From positions 165,884 to 229,883 of the forward strand of contig JAKOXH010000017.1 of NCBI GenBank assembly GCA_029781135.1: a DNA stretch of 64,000 nt, in the 5' to 3' direction. Below, piece after piece: positions 53,201 to 61,807 of this stretch. Numbering within the stretch: position 1 is the stretch's first letter; each line of letters opens with the position of its first letter. The position numbers were made by a program, and so were the translations under genes. The DNA comes from Planctomycetota bacterium. GTDB lineage: Bacteria; Planctomycetota; Planctomycetia; Pirellulales; Lacipirellulaceae. A model generated the notes under the pieces. The model saw nothing but the letters and a program-made list of their open reading frames with translations. It searched no databases and was not told where the DNA came from.

Positions 53201-53355
53201 TCTTGCCGACCAGCGAACTTGCTTACTAGGGGCGAAGCTTCCACAGGCCATTGGCCTGCCATTCGCGTCCAAACGATCTCCGCGGCAGCGCAGCAAGAGG
53301 AAGATGTGGCGAGCAAAATCGCCCAGGCGGCCTTGTGTCGAGTTGTATTTAACAT
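50239..53355 (-). CDS. PQQ-like beta-propeller fused to DUF4091 glycoside-hydrolase-like domain
   Basis: 1038 residues, signal peptide (AWAILLATSSSCCAAA). Residues 25-400 are repeats of a PQQ/quinoprotein-type propeller (GGQLLLWSAEGKSV, GRVVGLDAKFRPKWEHQL, SGTATCLKPDGSVGWTKKL, AEGDIEWQRDLG, GELLALNGSGEILWRC). A beta-domain linker leads to a TIM-barrel half typical of DUF4091/GH123-like proteins: LPLTLCTWDYVPNRWFP, YAFYLLDEPGLDYG with candidate acid/base Asp-Glu, VDSWAPNMRLVSG, GFWTHSTIDVDQW, YPGEFPVPSVRWEAVRDGLEDV. The final segment is a helical end. This propeller-hydrolase fusion suggests substrate anchoring next to catalysis. Upstream neighbour is the DUF4838 gene on the same strand, 104 bp away. 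Confidence 0.8.
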   Translation of the reverse strand: MLNTTRHKAAWAILLATSSSCCAAAEIVWTRMAGQWPVEASPLVSKFAGRQDEILILNRGGQLLLWSAEGKSVGSGQDGLVVQLPTGKWTTAPTLLDDTAGAKLVVASVEGRVVGLDAKFRPKWEHQLAGGTEWGRATPAILNTGAGRLLVFNDHSGTATCLKPDGSVGWTKKLSQSEAANAPAQTKPSRQGADSVLIPIGSTLYCCSAEGDIEWQRDLGKLIATRPEVLSLPERQLIICGIEGGELLALNGSGEILWRCATDDTFNNWTTFLPRRNAEPLILFTGLWGNLHAVDATGQPVWTHIFRTKTRAMPLVLDTNGDGRHEIFVPTFHQHVYAFDEEGKLTDDVRLSGIMPATLAPIIDPKTGQNDLVVATNTLLGYRLRPGLPKSPYGEAPAARDIGVEWPRAQARNEQQALVVLNPQGALVNVQVLLAGSSGPKKIWGTLTTRSHFEMPLPPDAPSHKESFRATVWDAAGKVLKEATWTPSAGPPTASEPPPNRLRVWPTRPYDAFAETRLAPCAGEPLIGENGTITVDSLYLDEADQGAFIVASTYNEPIRVRVMLPSPKREDGTEFAGNIVLRQVIPVGTFNGEQVADALPALGAAGLVTIPAHRAAKIWISVDARGAQPGSYRGKVRIAPLQPRVETVENPLLLEVENIRLPHELPLTLCTWDYVPNRWFPTRSREVLDDMSRHGVNVFPRTTIPAARVAADGKLNIDWTVLDAELSRLDGRGKILFHLSHPPIEFATRPTDDEKRLRELEYIRALRDHLSQHGRNYRDYAFYLLDEPGLDYGPNIAILLDIGHLIRDADPKLLTYTDPVPGLSWHDFERIEPLVDSWAPNMRLVSGLLSGDPRIERIRKAKTVWSYECVAQVKSLSPLRYNRANAWRAKYFGIGGIGFWTHSTIDVDQWLTGTSVNSEYALVYPGEFPVPSVRWEAVRDGLEDVAAITLLEQQIALHRQNGMKTDLVQQAESALRIAKHDIMELSDEAFVESRDFLQKGDRLIGHTPTDVETFHSHRKTIAQLTKDLAAGERPADGR

Positions 53356-53459
53356 CGCTTGATGACCAAAGCAAAAAATAAGGTCGAAAATGTGAGTGTG
53401 TTTGACTTACGCGGCTGGCCGTGGGGTAACGACTCGTCGTTCGCAACTCTGAGCGCCTA

Positions 53460-55784
53460 TCAATCAGCCGGCACGAGCCAGGCGTGGTCAAACCACACGG
53501 CAGGCACCTGGTGATCCAGCGCATGCCCTAACCAAAGTCGCGAATAGGCATTGAGTTCAACGGTTCCGACCAAGTAGGGACGGTATTCCGTGGTTGTTTC
53601 GGCAACCGATATCAACCGATCCGCAATGTACTTTCCGGACAAGTGGTCGTAAATCCGAGCGTGGAAAGCGGGCGCATTTGGCTTGGTGCCAGCGCCGGGT
53701 TCGACGCGCACAACATAGTAGACTTTGTAGGGGCCTGGTTTGGCCGTTGTGGGGAGCGCCGCACCGTGGATTTCCAACGCACCGCGCGCGTCGCCCTTTC
53801 CGGCCGACAGTCGAATGGCCACGCCATCGGCCGCCTTCGCGTCCGCCATCGGCCGTGCGCATTCTGGCTCGCGGAAGATGATCGCGCGTGTATCGGACAC
53901 TTCAATTGCTGCTTTTCGCTCCGCCGCTGGCAGATCTTTTGGGCTCGCGGGCAGCGCAAAGCGCTGCGGCGATTCGTACAGCGATGCGTCGGGGTCGCTC
54001 GCCATTTGTACGGCAAATTCCTCCGGCGTTTGGCCCGACTCGCGCAAGCGACACATTGGCGACCAGCCCGGTGGCCCCGGCGCGTGAACCGTTTTCAACC
54101 ACTCAGCCGCGTAAGCTTTGCGCGATGGATTGATCGGCCACTTCTCACCCAACTCGCGGCACTCGCGCTGCAAGCCGACCCACTGGGATAGCCACATATA
54201 GCCGATTGGCAGCCGAGCCTGCCGCACGCGCCACACGTGATCGGCATCGTTGCCGGCGGCCTCTTCCGCCCATTGCCACAGCCGTTCGGCCTGCGCCAGC
54301 GTCGTAAATCGCAGAAACGGGCTCGCATCCGGATGGCCAATTCCAACATAGTAGGGCTGCGCCGCCCGAGAAACCAAGTCGAAGTAATCCAAAATATATT
54401 TGGCGGATGGGGCGCCGTAGTAGGCCGCCAGAAACTCGCGAATCAACTGGCGATCATCTTGATCTGGATTCCAAAGCAATTGCGCCAATACCCAAGCCCG
54501 CATCTCCGACATCTCGTTGCTAAACGATTGATAGGCGCCCTGCTCGAACAGGCCGACCACACCATGCTGGTGGTAGAAGCGCGCGTTAGGTCCGAGCACG
54601 AACCAATTCGGGAACGGCAACAGGTAATGCGAGAAGTCGGTCGTATAGTCCCAGACATACAGACGATTGGTGAGCCGCTGCCAGTCGCGAATATCACGGG
54701 CAAACAGCGCATTCGCTGGGGCATCGAGCGGCTGAGCAAAGTTGCATTCGATCGAGCACAGGCGAACGATCACGTTGTGGCGCGGGCGCAGGGTCTTCGG
54801 CGCCTTTCGCGTGTACTGATAGGCCAATGTGTCGACCAACACATGAGGAAACTCCGGCTCAATTTTTTCGGCCACGTAGTTCACCAACTCCAACAGTGAG
54901 CCGGCATGGCTGTCCTCACGTTCATCGACGGCCGCACAGCGCGGACACTCGCAGGCCCCAGCATGATCGTTTTGCGACACAGAAACGATGCCCACATCTG
55001 GCGATTCTCGCAGCCAGGCTTTCACACGCTCGACGATGAAATCGCGCAGTTCTGGGTTCGTCGTGCAAAGCTGCGCGCGCTCACCCACGCGTTTGCCGTG
55101 CACCAGCGAAAACCACTCGGGATGGGATCGGAAATACGGGTCCGGGGGAACCAGCGGATAAAACGTGTGAACGAAGCCCTTGTAGGTGACTTGCCCGCCG
55201 TGCTTCACCTGTAGCCGCGCCGACTGGCTATTCGAGCCATTTCGCGCAGCCCAATCGCCATCCAAGGCGGGGAACCAGAAGGGGTCACGATACTCGAACG
55301 CCGGCCGGCCGTGGATGCTCAATGTGCCCCACGTCAGTGATTCGCGTTTCGGCATGAGCGTGAACCACGGCGTGTACCAGCGTACGCCCAATTGATCTTG
55401 CAGAAAGCGATAGACAGCGTAGAGCGTACCGCGCGGACGCCCGCCGGCTAGTAACAGGCGGCGGCCATCTGACTGAATCGCATACTCTTCCGCGGCGAGC
55501 TTCGCGAGTTCCACGTTAGGAAATAGTCTCGTCGCGACCGGTCCTGGCCCCACGATGATCGCCTGGTTAGCTGTATCGGCCACCACTTCTCTTGCGGTAA
55601 TGACATTTCCACTAATCTGACGAAGTGCCTCGATCAATTCTTCGGCCGCGTGGTTTTCGGCCGGTGAAGCTCCGGGCTGCGTGACGATCACCAGCGGGGG
55701 TGTGTCTGCCTTCCCACTGCCGATATGTGCGGTCCACCAAAAAAGGAATGTTATTAAGGTAACAAGGCAATTCGCCAGTCGCAT
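53460..55784 (-). CDS. DUF4838 protein with alpha-glucuronidase-like N-terminal domain
   Basis: 774 residues, exported (MRLANCLVTLITFLFWWTAH signal). Residues 25-140 are the GH67/GH20b-like N-terminal domain (VIVTQPGASPAENHAAEELIEALRQISG, IIVGPGPVATRLF, LAGGRPRGTLYAVYRFLQDQLGVRWYTP). The central DUF4838 domain contains HPEWFSLVHGKRV, QLCTTNPELRDFIVERVKAWL, VSVSQNDHAGACECPRCAA and VVGLFEQGAYQSFSNEM; the NDHAG stretch and paired Cys residues recur in the family. The C-terminus is a beta domain. Start has AGGAAA 7 bp upstream. Action on glucuronides is suggested only by the N-terminal domain. Confidence 0.82.
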   Translation of the reverse strand: MRLANCLVTLITFLFWWTAHIGSGKADTPPLVIVTQPGASPAENHAAEELIEALRQISGNVITAREVVADTANQAIIVGPGPVATRLFPNVELAKLAAEEYAIQSDGRRLLLAGGRPRGTLYAVYRFLQDQLGVRWYTPWFTLMPKRESLTWGTLSIHGRPAFEYRDPFWFPALDGDWAARNGSNSQSARLQVKHGGQVTYKGFVHTFYPLVPPDPYFRSHPEWFSLVHGKRVGERAQLCTTNPELRDFIVERVKAWLRESPDVGIVSVSQNDHAGACECPRCAAVDEREDSHAGSLLELVNYVAEKIEPEFPHVLVDTLAYQYTRKAPKTLRPRHNVIVRLCSIECNFAQPLDAPANALFARDIRDWQRLTNRLYVWDYTTDFSHYLLPFPNWFVLGPNARFYHQHGVVGLFEQGAYQSFSNEMSEMRAWVLAQLLWNPDQDDRQLIREFLAAYYGAPSAKYILDYFDLVSRAAQPYYVGIGHPDASPFLRFTTLAQAERLWQWAEEAAGNDADHVWRVRQARLPIGYMWLSQWVGLQRECRELGEKWPINPSRKAYAAEWLKTVHAPGPPGWSPMCRLRESGQTPEEFAVQMASDPDASLYESPQRFALPASPKDLPAAERKAAIEVSDTRAIIFREPECARPMADAKAADGVAIRLSAGKGDARGALEIHGAALPTTAKPGPYKVYYVVRVEPGAGTKPNAPAFHARIYDHLSGKYIADRLISVAETTTEYRPYLVGTVELNAYSRLWLGHALDHQVPAVWFDHAWLVPAD

Positions 55785-56161
55785 GGCTGCGTTTCCTAAT
55801 GCTAAGTTCTCAGGAACGTAGGGTGAGTTAGAACTGCCGACCTGATATCCGTTCGTAGTGCTGTTTGTGTCAGCGTGTGTTAGGGCAGTATCCTATGATG
55901 TCCAGCGAAATGCTCATTCTCTGCGTTTTGCCACATTTGCACCAGCAGTAGGGGGGGTGGAACTTGACATCAAACTGCCGGAGATGGGAAAAGGATCAAT
56001 AACAGCCAAGCCCGCCAAGAAGAGCAGTGGCAGCCCCAGTGGCCCCGGCTTATTTGCGGAAGCAACGGACGCCGCCGGTCCGGCCGAGCATGATCTGTCA
56101 ACGCAAATCCGGCCGGAGACAACGACACTTCCAGAGCACAATCAAGTCGGGAGAATCCGCA
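55785..56161. other. Divergent intergenic region, no gene seen
   Basis: 377 bp between the DUF4838 gene and the Gfo/Idh gene, expected to hold both promoters. Open frames here are short and continue into the wrong frame of the downstream gene. No repeat seen. Confidence 0.45.
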
Positions 56162-57436
56162 ATGAACGGTCAGAAGCCTACGCGGCGCGATGCAATGAAA
56201 GTGGGATGTGGTGCCGTTATCGGGATCGCGGCGCCGTACTTTATACCGGCGAGGGTATTGGGCGCCGCGAATTCGCGGCCGCCGAGTGAGCAAGTCGTGG
56301 TCGGGCATATCGGCGTCGGCACGCGCGGCGGTGACCTTTTGAAATGGACCCAACTGGGGCATGGCATCCGGAGCGTTGCCGTGGCGGATTGCTACACGGT
56401 GCGGCGCGAGGCGGCCGCCAAAGCCATCCAGGGCAAAGCTTACGCGGACTTCAGGCAGATTCTCGACCGCAACGACATCGACGCCGTGATCATCGCCACG
56501 CCCGATCACTGGCACGTACCCATCGCCCTGCTGGCTGCGCAAGCCGGCAAAGACGCCTATGTGGAAAAGCCCTTGGGGCTGACGGTCGAACAAGATTTGC
56601 TGTGCGAAAAGGTATTCCACGCACACCAGCGGGTCTTTCAGTACGGCACCCAACAGCGCGAAGCCAAGCACCAACATTTCGGCCGAGAGCTGGTCCGTAG
56701 CGGGAAACTTGGCAAACTCTCGGCGATTGAGGTGCGGGCGCCCAACGGTGGCAGCGGGGGCTCGACCGAAACCGCAGCGGTTCCCGCCGACTTCGACTAT
56801 GAAATGTGGTTGGGGCCGGCTCCCCTGGCTTCCTATACGATTGACCGCTGCAAGCCGCCGGGAACCTACTGGATCTACGACCAATCGATTGGCTACTTGG
56901 CCGGTTGGGGGGCGCATCCGCTGGATATCATGGTCTGGTGCTATGATGGCGACCAGGCCGGGCCATTCACGGTCGAAGGCACCGGCGTTGTGCCCAAGGA
57001 GGGTCTCTACGACACCGTTTACGACTGGAATATGACCCTAAAAATGGCCGATGGCGTGAAGATCACGTTCGTGGCGGGTTCCGATAGCACGAAGTTCATT
57101 GGCGCGGAGGGCCGGTTGGAACTGACTCGGAGTTCGATCCGTGCTTTTCCCAAGGAACTCGTGCCCAACGATCTGCCGCCGAGCCAGCACGCTCCCGAAA
57201 CGGCGACGCATATCCAGAACTTCGCCACCGCGGTTCGCTCGCGTCAGGAGGCTAGTAGTCCGCTCAATGACGCGGTGCGGTCGGATGTCATCAGCCACTT
57301 GTGCAACATCGCCGTTCGCACCGGCGAGAGGATCACTTGGGATCCCATCCAGAAAGATTTGATTGGCGGCAGCGAGAAAGCGCGGGCAATGATGAAACGT
57401 CCGATGCGGGCGCCGTGGAAATTGGCCGGAAGCTGA
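56162..57436 (+). CDS. Tat-exported Gfo/Idh/MocA-family oxidoreductase
   Basis: NAD(P)-dependent sugar or sugar-acid oxidoreductase or glycosidase-like enzyme, 424 residues. Start ATG 56162 has GGGAGAA 6 bp upstream. A twin-arginine signal PTRRDAMKVGCGAVIGIAAPYF implies folded export with cofactor. Next comes the nucleotide fold VVVGHIGVGTRGGDLLKW and the family motif DAVIIATPDHWHVPIALLAAQAGKDAYVEKPLG with the catalytic-region E-K-P. The C-terminal part (EMWLGPAPLASYTIDRCKPPGTYWIYDQSIGYLAGWGAHPLDIMVW) is typical of the Tat-linked planctomycete subgroup. Stands alone between the DUF4838 and DUF4239 genes. Confidence 0.92.
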   Translation: MNGQKPTRRDAMKVGCGAVIGIAAPYFIPARVLGAANSRPPSEQVVVGHIGVGTRGGDLLKWTQLGHGIRSVAVADCYTVRREAAAKAIQGKAYADFRQILDRNDIDAVIIATPDHWHVPIALLAAQAGKDAYVEKPLGLTVEQDLLCEKVFHAHQRVFQYGTQQREAKHQHFGRELVRSGKLGKLSAIEVRAPNGGSGGSTETAAVPADFDYEMWLGPAPLASYTIDRCKPPGTYWIYDQSIGYLAGWGAHPLDIMVWCYDGDQAGPFTVEGTGVVPKEGLYDTVYDWNMTLKMADGVKITFVAGSDSTKFIGAEGRLELTRSSIRAFPKELVPNDLPPSQHAPETATHIQNFATAVRSRQEASSPLNDAVRSDVISHLCNIAVRTGERITWDPIQKDLIGGSEKARAMMKRPMRAPWKLAGS

Positions 57437-57736
57437 TGGGAATGAAGTGAATCTCCGCCCAGCTAACGAAATGGACGTTTGGAAAATGAGGTAGTAACTT
57501 GTCGGATTGCATTTCGTCAGCGTTTTTTTTGTGGGATGTGAGATGGACTAGTCGGCGGTCGGGTCAATTTGGTTGTTACCCACAATTTTTCGATCGATTC
57601 GACATCCAGCCGCTCGAATAAAGTCCGACCAATCGGGATACCAGAATCGCTAGGTAGCGGTATCTTCTTAGGTCATGCTCAGCCGAGTGGGCGTCCCCCC
57701 GCGCATTGACTGATTGAATCTCGTAAACCAGCGCGC
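57437..57736. other. Intergenic region between convergent genes, nothing recognised
   Basis: 300 bp between convergent stops. It contains GCGTTTTTTTTGTG at about 57520 but no clear stem before it, so no terminator is called. Confidence 0.45.
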
Positions 57737-58507
57737 TTACTTCCCGAGATGAGCGAGCGCATCCAGAAAAGGGGCGTTGGGGATTTGCAGAACCCCTGTG
57801 AAGGGACTCCGCAATTCCAAGATCAGAAAAATCGCTCCTGCCACCGAAAATGACGCCAGTAGAAGCGCCGCAACCACGGTGCCATTCGTCGGTGCAAACA
57901 TACCAAAACTCGCAAACAACACGGCGACCCAGAAGACCAAGATATACAACATCGGCTTGGAAGCAATTGTTCCGGCTTGTTCATATTCCAGCCAGCGCAT
58001 TTGTCCAAGTTCCAGGCTTGTCGACACCGCCTGAGCTTTGAGCGTCCTCTGCAGATCATTTTTCGGTTCGAGCGATTCAATCGCCGAAAACAATTCTTCC
58101 GCGTGCGATGCAGTTGGGTCCAATTGAGATTCGCTCGAATTCTCGTCAGTCCACATTCGCTTCGTAATCTGCTCGACGACGCGGCGATAAAGTCCACGCA
58201 CCTCTTTCGTTTCGGGACCATAGTTCGCCAGTAAGCGGTCAAGGTACACGACTTTGGCCGCCATCTGAGTCACGCCTCCGGATTGCTTGTCGTAAGAATC
58301 CTTTGCGGAGGCGACAAGCAAGCCAAGAATCAGTGCCGCCATCGTTGCGACAAAGCCCATCGCCAACTTCACCGTGTCCTTGGTATCCGAAGTGAGGTGA
58401 TGTTCCGGCAAGATGCGGCGCAGCACCATTCCAAATAGTGCCGCGCCAAAAACGCACGCGAACATAATTAGGGAGGTGGATGTCGCGGCCATCGATGGAG
58501 ACTCCAT
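57737..58507 (-). CDS. DUF4239 (bestrophin-like) membrane protein
   Basis: 256 residues with four predicted membrane helices: SLIMFACVFGAALFGMVL, AMGFVATMAALILGLLVAS, SKPMLYILVFWVAVLFASFGMF and TVVAALLLASFSVAGAIFLI. Family motifs are RRILPEHHLTSDTKDTVKLAMGFVATMAAL and ASAKDSYDKQSGGV, with a helical soluble loop in the middle (VVYLDRLLANYGPETKEVRGLYRRVVEQI). DUF4239 is remotely related to bestrophin channels; its function is not established. Start at ATG 58507 or, with a GGAG 9 bp upstream, ATG 58492. No operon partner. Confidence 0.85.
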   Translation of the reverse strand: MESPSMAATSTSLIMFACVFGAALFGMVLRRILPEHHLTSDTKDTVKLAMGFVATMAALILGLLVASAKDSYDKQSGGVTQMAAKVVYLDRLLANYGPETKEVRGLYRRVVEQITKRMWTDENSSESQLDPTASHAEELFSAIESLEPKNDLQRTLKAQAVSTSLELGQMRWLEYEQAGTIASKPMLYILVFWVAVLFASFGMFAPTNGTVVAALLLASFSVAGAIFLILELRSPFTGVLQIPNAPFLDALAHLGK

Positions 58508-58577
58508 TGAAATGCCAATTATGAGCAACTGTTGGTTGGTCTGTTTAAGTCGCGATAATGCCTTGAGATAACCTCGG

Positions 58578-58604
58578 GGGTGCCACTGGCTTCGCCAGTG
58601 TACT
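58578..58604. repeat. Short GGGTGCCACTGG hairpin
   Basis: GGGTGCCACTGGCTTCGCCAGTG forms the hairpin CACTGGC-TTC-GCCAGTG, a minimal member of the window's GTGCCAC-type palindromes, 70 bp upstream of the DUF4239 start. Confidence 0.6.
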
Positions 58605-58937
58605 TCATGCCTGGGCCTAGCTGTCAACCATCCGTTGCCAAATCTTCGGCACCTTGGCCGACACCGGGACCACGGAACCTCGGCCGCTCACTTCGTCTTC
58701 GGCAGCGCTCATGGAACTTAAGCTGCGCATTAGAATACGACGCCAAGTGTGCCGGCCGATGAATCTTCTGCTGCCAAATTGAAACATCCGGGTCCAAGCG
58801 TCGAACAGCGCGCCGTTTCAATCGGAGAACCACGGCGTTGGTGTGTGGCCAAAGTGGGCGGAAATGACGTCGGGCATGGAACTTGCTTAAGTTGAGAGGG
58901 ACAAGAACAAATCGGCTATGGCTCGCGTTTTCCCACA

Positions 58938-60365
58938 ATGAGCATTTGGCGGTCGCTAAAATTTGGCCTGCGAGTTATCGTCCTGAAACGGGCAGCAAAA
59001 TTGACCCGTGCGGCGATCTTGCGAATCCAACGCCGCCGGCTGGAATTGCTCGTCCGCTACGTGCGCCAACACTCCGACTTCTATCGTAAGAAATACGCGG
59101 AACTCGATGCAGACGCTTTTGAAATAGCCGAACTGCCGACCACGAACAAAACGGAGTTGATGGACCACTTGGATCGCGTGTTTACGACCGACGATTTGTG
59201 CAGGCGCGACATGGAGAAATTCTTCGAAGACGAAAGAAACGTGGGTACCGCGTTTCGGAATCGATTCGCGTTGAGCCATACGTCGGGAAGCCAGGGGCAG
59301 CCGCTGCTCATCGCGCAACCCTTAGAAAATCTTGAATTGCTCTATGCATTGCAGGCATCGCGGGGAAACCACGAAGACGTGAACTTGACCGACGTCGCCG
59401 AGCGTCTGATTGCTCCGGCTCGAATCGCGGCGGTCACACTCCAAGCCGGTTTTTATCCATCGGCGTCGGCCGTCCAGCATGTACCGCAGGGCGCTCGCCA
59501 ATTCATGAATGTGTTGCACCTGTCGTCGACCGACGATAACCTCTTGGCACGGCTCAATGAGTTTCGGCCGACGCATCTCACTTCATATGCCAGTGTTCTG
59601 CATCAGCTGGCGCGGGCGCTGGAGGCGGGCAACCTTAGTTTGAAGCCGGAACTCAAACAAGTCGTCAATATTAGTGAGCGGCTATTACCGATAACGCGAA
59701 CGCACTATACCGCGATCTTCGGCGCGCCGGTCCTCGACGACTATGCGATGGGCGAGTGCTTGTTTCTCAGCAATGGTTGCCCAACTTCGGGCGGAATGCA
59801 TGTGAACGCCGACTGGGCAATCTTGGAAGTGGTCGACGAAGAAAATCGCCCGGTGCCACCCGGCGAAAAAGGGGCCAAGGTACTCGTCACGAACCTCGCC
59901 AATTGGGCGCAGCCGTTCATTCGCTACGAAATTGGCGATATTGTAATGATGACGGACGCGCCCTGCGGTTGCGGCAGCAATATGCCATTAATCAAACGTG
60001 TCGATGGCCGGGACTCGGAAGTATTTAAAATTCCCGGCGGTAATGGCCAAAAGGAACTATCTCCGATTGTGTTTGAGCACGCTTTAGCCCACGTGGTGGA
60101 CGCGCGTGAATACCAGATTGTTCAAGAGTCGGAGACGGATTTTCGCATTCGGGTCGAACCGCTGCCTGGGAAAGAAGTGGAGCCTGCGCTGGCGCATCAG
60201 GCGATTCAAAAGCACCTCGCGATGTACGAACTCGACGGCAAAATCCATGTCGAGCTGGAATTGACGCACGAGCTAGTCTCCGACGGCAACCAGAAGTTCA
60301 AACGGGTTGTGAGCCGGCGGGAAGACCCGGCACAGCGCACAGGACGAAAGACGACGGCCGCCTGA
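58938..60365 (+). CDS. PaaK-like adenylate-forming ligase (phenylacetate-CoA ligase / F390 synthetase family)
   Basis: 475-residue member of the ANL superfamily, PaaK branch. Motifs: ALSHTSGSQGQPLLI (phosphate-binding loop), VNISERLLPITRTHYTAIFGAPVLDDYAMGECLFLSNGC (A3-A5 region), IRYEIGDIVMMTDAPCGCGSNMPLIKRVDGR (hinge region with paired Cys), and a C-terminal domain with NQKFKRVV near the end. The family activates aryl acids or other carboxylates with ATP, sometimes to CoA thioesters; the substrate here is unknown. The start (MSIWRSLKFGLRVIVLKRAAK) is basic and amphipathic. No catabolic partners are next to it. Confidence 0.85.
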   Translation: MSIWRSLKFGLRVIVLKRAAKLTRAAILRIQRRRLELLVRYVRQHSDFYRKKYAELDADAFEIAELPTTNKTELMDHLDRVFTTDDLCRRDMEKFFEDERNVGTAFRNRFALSHTSGSQGQPLLIAQPLENLELLYALQASRGNHEDVNLTDVAERLIAPARIAAVTLQAGFYPSASAVQHVPQGARQFMNVLHLSSTDDNLLARLNEFRPTHLTSYASVLHQLARALEAGNLSLKPELKQVVNISERLLPITRTHYTAIFGAPVLDDYAMGECLFLSNGCPTSGGMHVNADWAILEVVDEENRPVPPGEKGAKVLVTNLANWAQPFIRYEIGDIVMMTDAPCGCGSNMPLIKRVDGRDSEVFKIPGGNGQKELSPIVFEHALAHVVDAREYQIVQESETDFRIRVEPLPGKEVEPALAHQAIQKHLAMYELDGKIHVELELTHELVSDGNQKFKRVVSRREDPAQRTGRKTTAA

Positions 60366-60700
60366 CGAATGATTGAATTGGCGGATCCAGAACGCGAGCG
60401 TCCGAAGCGAAGTGATGGAGATTAACGAGCGGAAGGGCACTGGCGGTGCGTCTGGCAAGCTGTCAGGTAGAGCCGCTCGGACTCGAACTGTCGACAACCT
60501 GGCCCGCAAATTCAACCCGTCTTTTTCCGCTCACAAATTGATTTCCTACTGCAATTCTGACGTTTCGATCGCGCTCAAATATTCGATTGCAGGCCAGTGC
60601 AGAAGAATAGCTGCATTTGGGGCATCGGCGACGAATAGCGAGGTAGCCAAAAACGGATTAGCCGCTCCACCTCACGCCGCATCGTCACTCGGCGTCGGGG
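60366..60700. other. Intergenic region between convergent genes, tRNA-like fragment only
   Basis: 335 bp without a gene. Minus-strand GTTCGAGTCCGAG near 60472-60488 resembles a tRNA T-loop with flank, but the T-stem and acceptor cannot pair, so no tRNA is called. Confidence 0.45.
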
Positions 60701-61780
60701 CTAATTTTCCCGTTCGACGACGGTCATCATGGCTTTGAGATAGCCCAATGCGAAGGCCATGCCGGCCTCCCAAGGTGCGTCGCAACTCGTTTGAGGAGTA
60801 TGGTCGGGAATGATGACACCCTGAAAACCACGGCCGCGGAGTATGCGCAGCATCCGAAGGACATCGACGTCGCCATCGTCGATGAACGACTCGCGATAGC
60901 GGGGCGCTTTTCCTTGGACGTTTCGCAGATGAACATACACGATGCGGTCTTGCGCGGCATAATTATCGACCCACTCGTAGATATCGCCGCCGTCCGGCAT
61001 TTCGCTGAACGTGCCGATGCAAAGCTCGAGACCACTATTGCGGCTAGGATGAACATCCAGCAGCTTCTGATATTCTTGCGGTCGGTAGATTAGCCGCGGC
61101 GTTTGCCGCAATTCCGGGAGTGGCGGGTCGTCGGGATGGGCAGCGAGTCGGACGCCCGCTTCCTCGGCCACCGGCACAACCTCTTCAAGGAATCTGCGCA
61201 GACGATCCCACAATTGTTGGCGCGTTATGGGCGGTATTGTGCCCGGCGTGGCGGACGGGTCGTAGACCATGTTCCAGACCATGCCGTTTGGGATAGGGGT
61301 GTCATCAACGCTGTCCATGGCGACGCAAATCGCCCCGCCTCGAGCCAGCGGTCCCTTTGTGCGAGAACAAACGCCCGCCAAACTAAAATAGTAGCCCAGG
61401 GCGGGAATTCCGGCCGCGCCCATGTTGCGGATGAGTTGTTGGACATTGGCGATGTGCCGATCGCGCCGGGGGCCGTCGAGGAGCACGTCGTACCAGAAGG
61501 CGGGATCGATGTTTTCAAGGGCCGCCAGTTCCAAGCCGGCTGCATTGATCTCCGCACGTAAGTGCGTGAGTTCTTCCGCCGTCCAGATTTTATCGGGGTC
61601 GCCTGCCCGTCCCCATCCGGACGTTCCGCCGACGGGCTGGTCACCCAGGACATTTTCAAATCCGCCGCCGGCGAAGTAGTCGGTCAGGTGCACGACCAAA
61701 TGTGTTGCCCCGGCCTGACGTGCGAAATCAAAGCTGCGTCGATTGAGCATGTGCCGATAGAGCACCTGACCCAGTTTCAT
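60701..61780 (-). CDS. uxuA: Mannonate dehydratase
   Basis: Dehydrates D-mannonate to 2-keto-3-deoxygluconate in glucuronate breakdown. Family features in 359 residues: ALENIDPAFWYDVLLDGPRRD, the long NGMVWNMVYDP insert, VRLAAHPDDPPLPEL, GLELCIGTFSEM, YVHLRNVQGKAPRYRESFIDDGDVDVLRML and GVIIPDHTPQ; the His, Cys, His and Asp residues in these blocks are metal ligands in UxuA. An unusual feature is the truncated insert between IRNMGAAGIPALGYYFSLAG and ARGGAICVAMD. It begins 27 bp after the SDR gene, so both are one transcript. With that SDR (possible fructuronate reductase role) and the nearby SMP-30 it points to uronate or aldonate catabolism. Confidence 0.88.
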   Translation of the reverse strand: MKLGQVLYRHMLNRRSFDFARQAGATHLVVHLTDYFAGGGFENVLGDQPVGGTSGWGRAGDPDKIWTAEELTHLRAEINAAGLELAALENIDPAFWYDVLLDGPRRDRHIANVQQLIRNMGAAGIPALGYYFSLAGVCSRTKGPLARGGAICVAMDSVDDTPIPNGMVWNMVYDPSATPGTIPPITRQQLWDRLRRFLEEVVPVAEEAGVRLAAHPDDPPLPELRQTPRLIYRPQEYQKLLDVHPSRNSGLELCIGTFSEMPDGGDIYEWVDNYAAQDRIVYVHLRNVQGKAPRYRESFIDDGDVDVLRMLRILRGRGFQGVIIPDHTPQTSCDAPWEAGMAFALGYLKAMMTVVEREN

Positions 61781-61807
61781 GTGTTGCCCCTGGTTAGACT
61801 ATGGTCG

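Noticed and set aside
55858..56289. 143-codon frame before the Gfo/Idh gene
   Set aside because: It overlaps the Tat-signal start of the oxidoreductase in another frame and shows no domain or ribosome site.
60466..60540. tRNA-like segment (GTTCGAGTCCGAG on the minus strand)
   Set aside because: The T-loop word is right, but the T-stem cannot pair, no D-arm or anticodon arm is seen, and the end is CCT instead of CCA. At most a relic.
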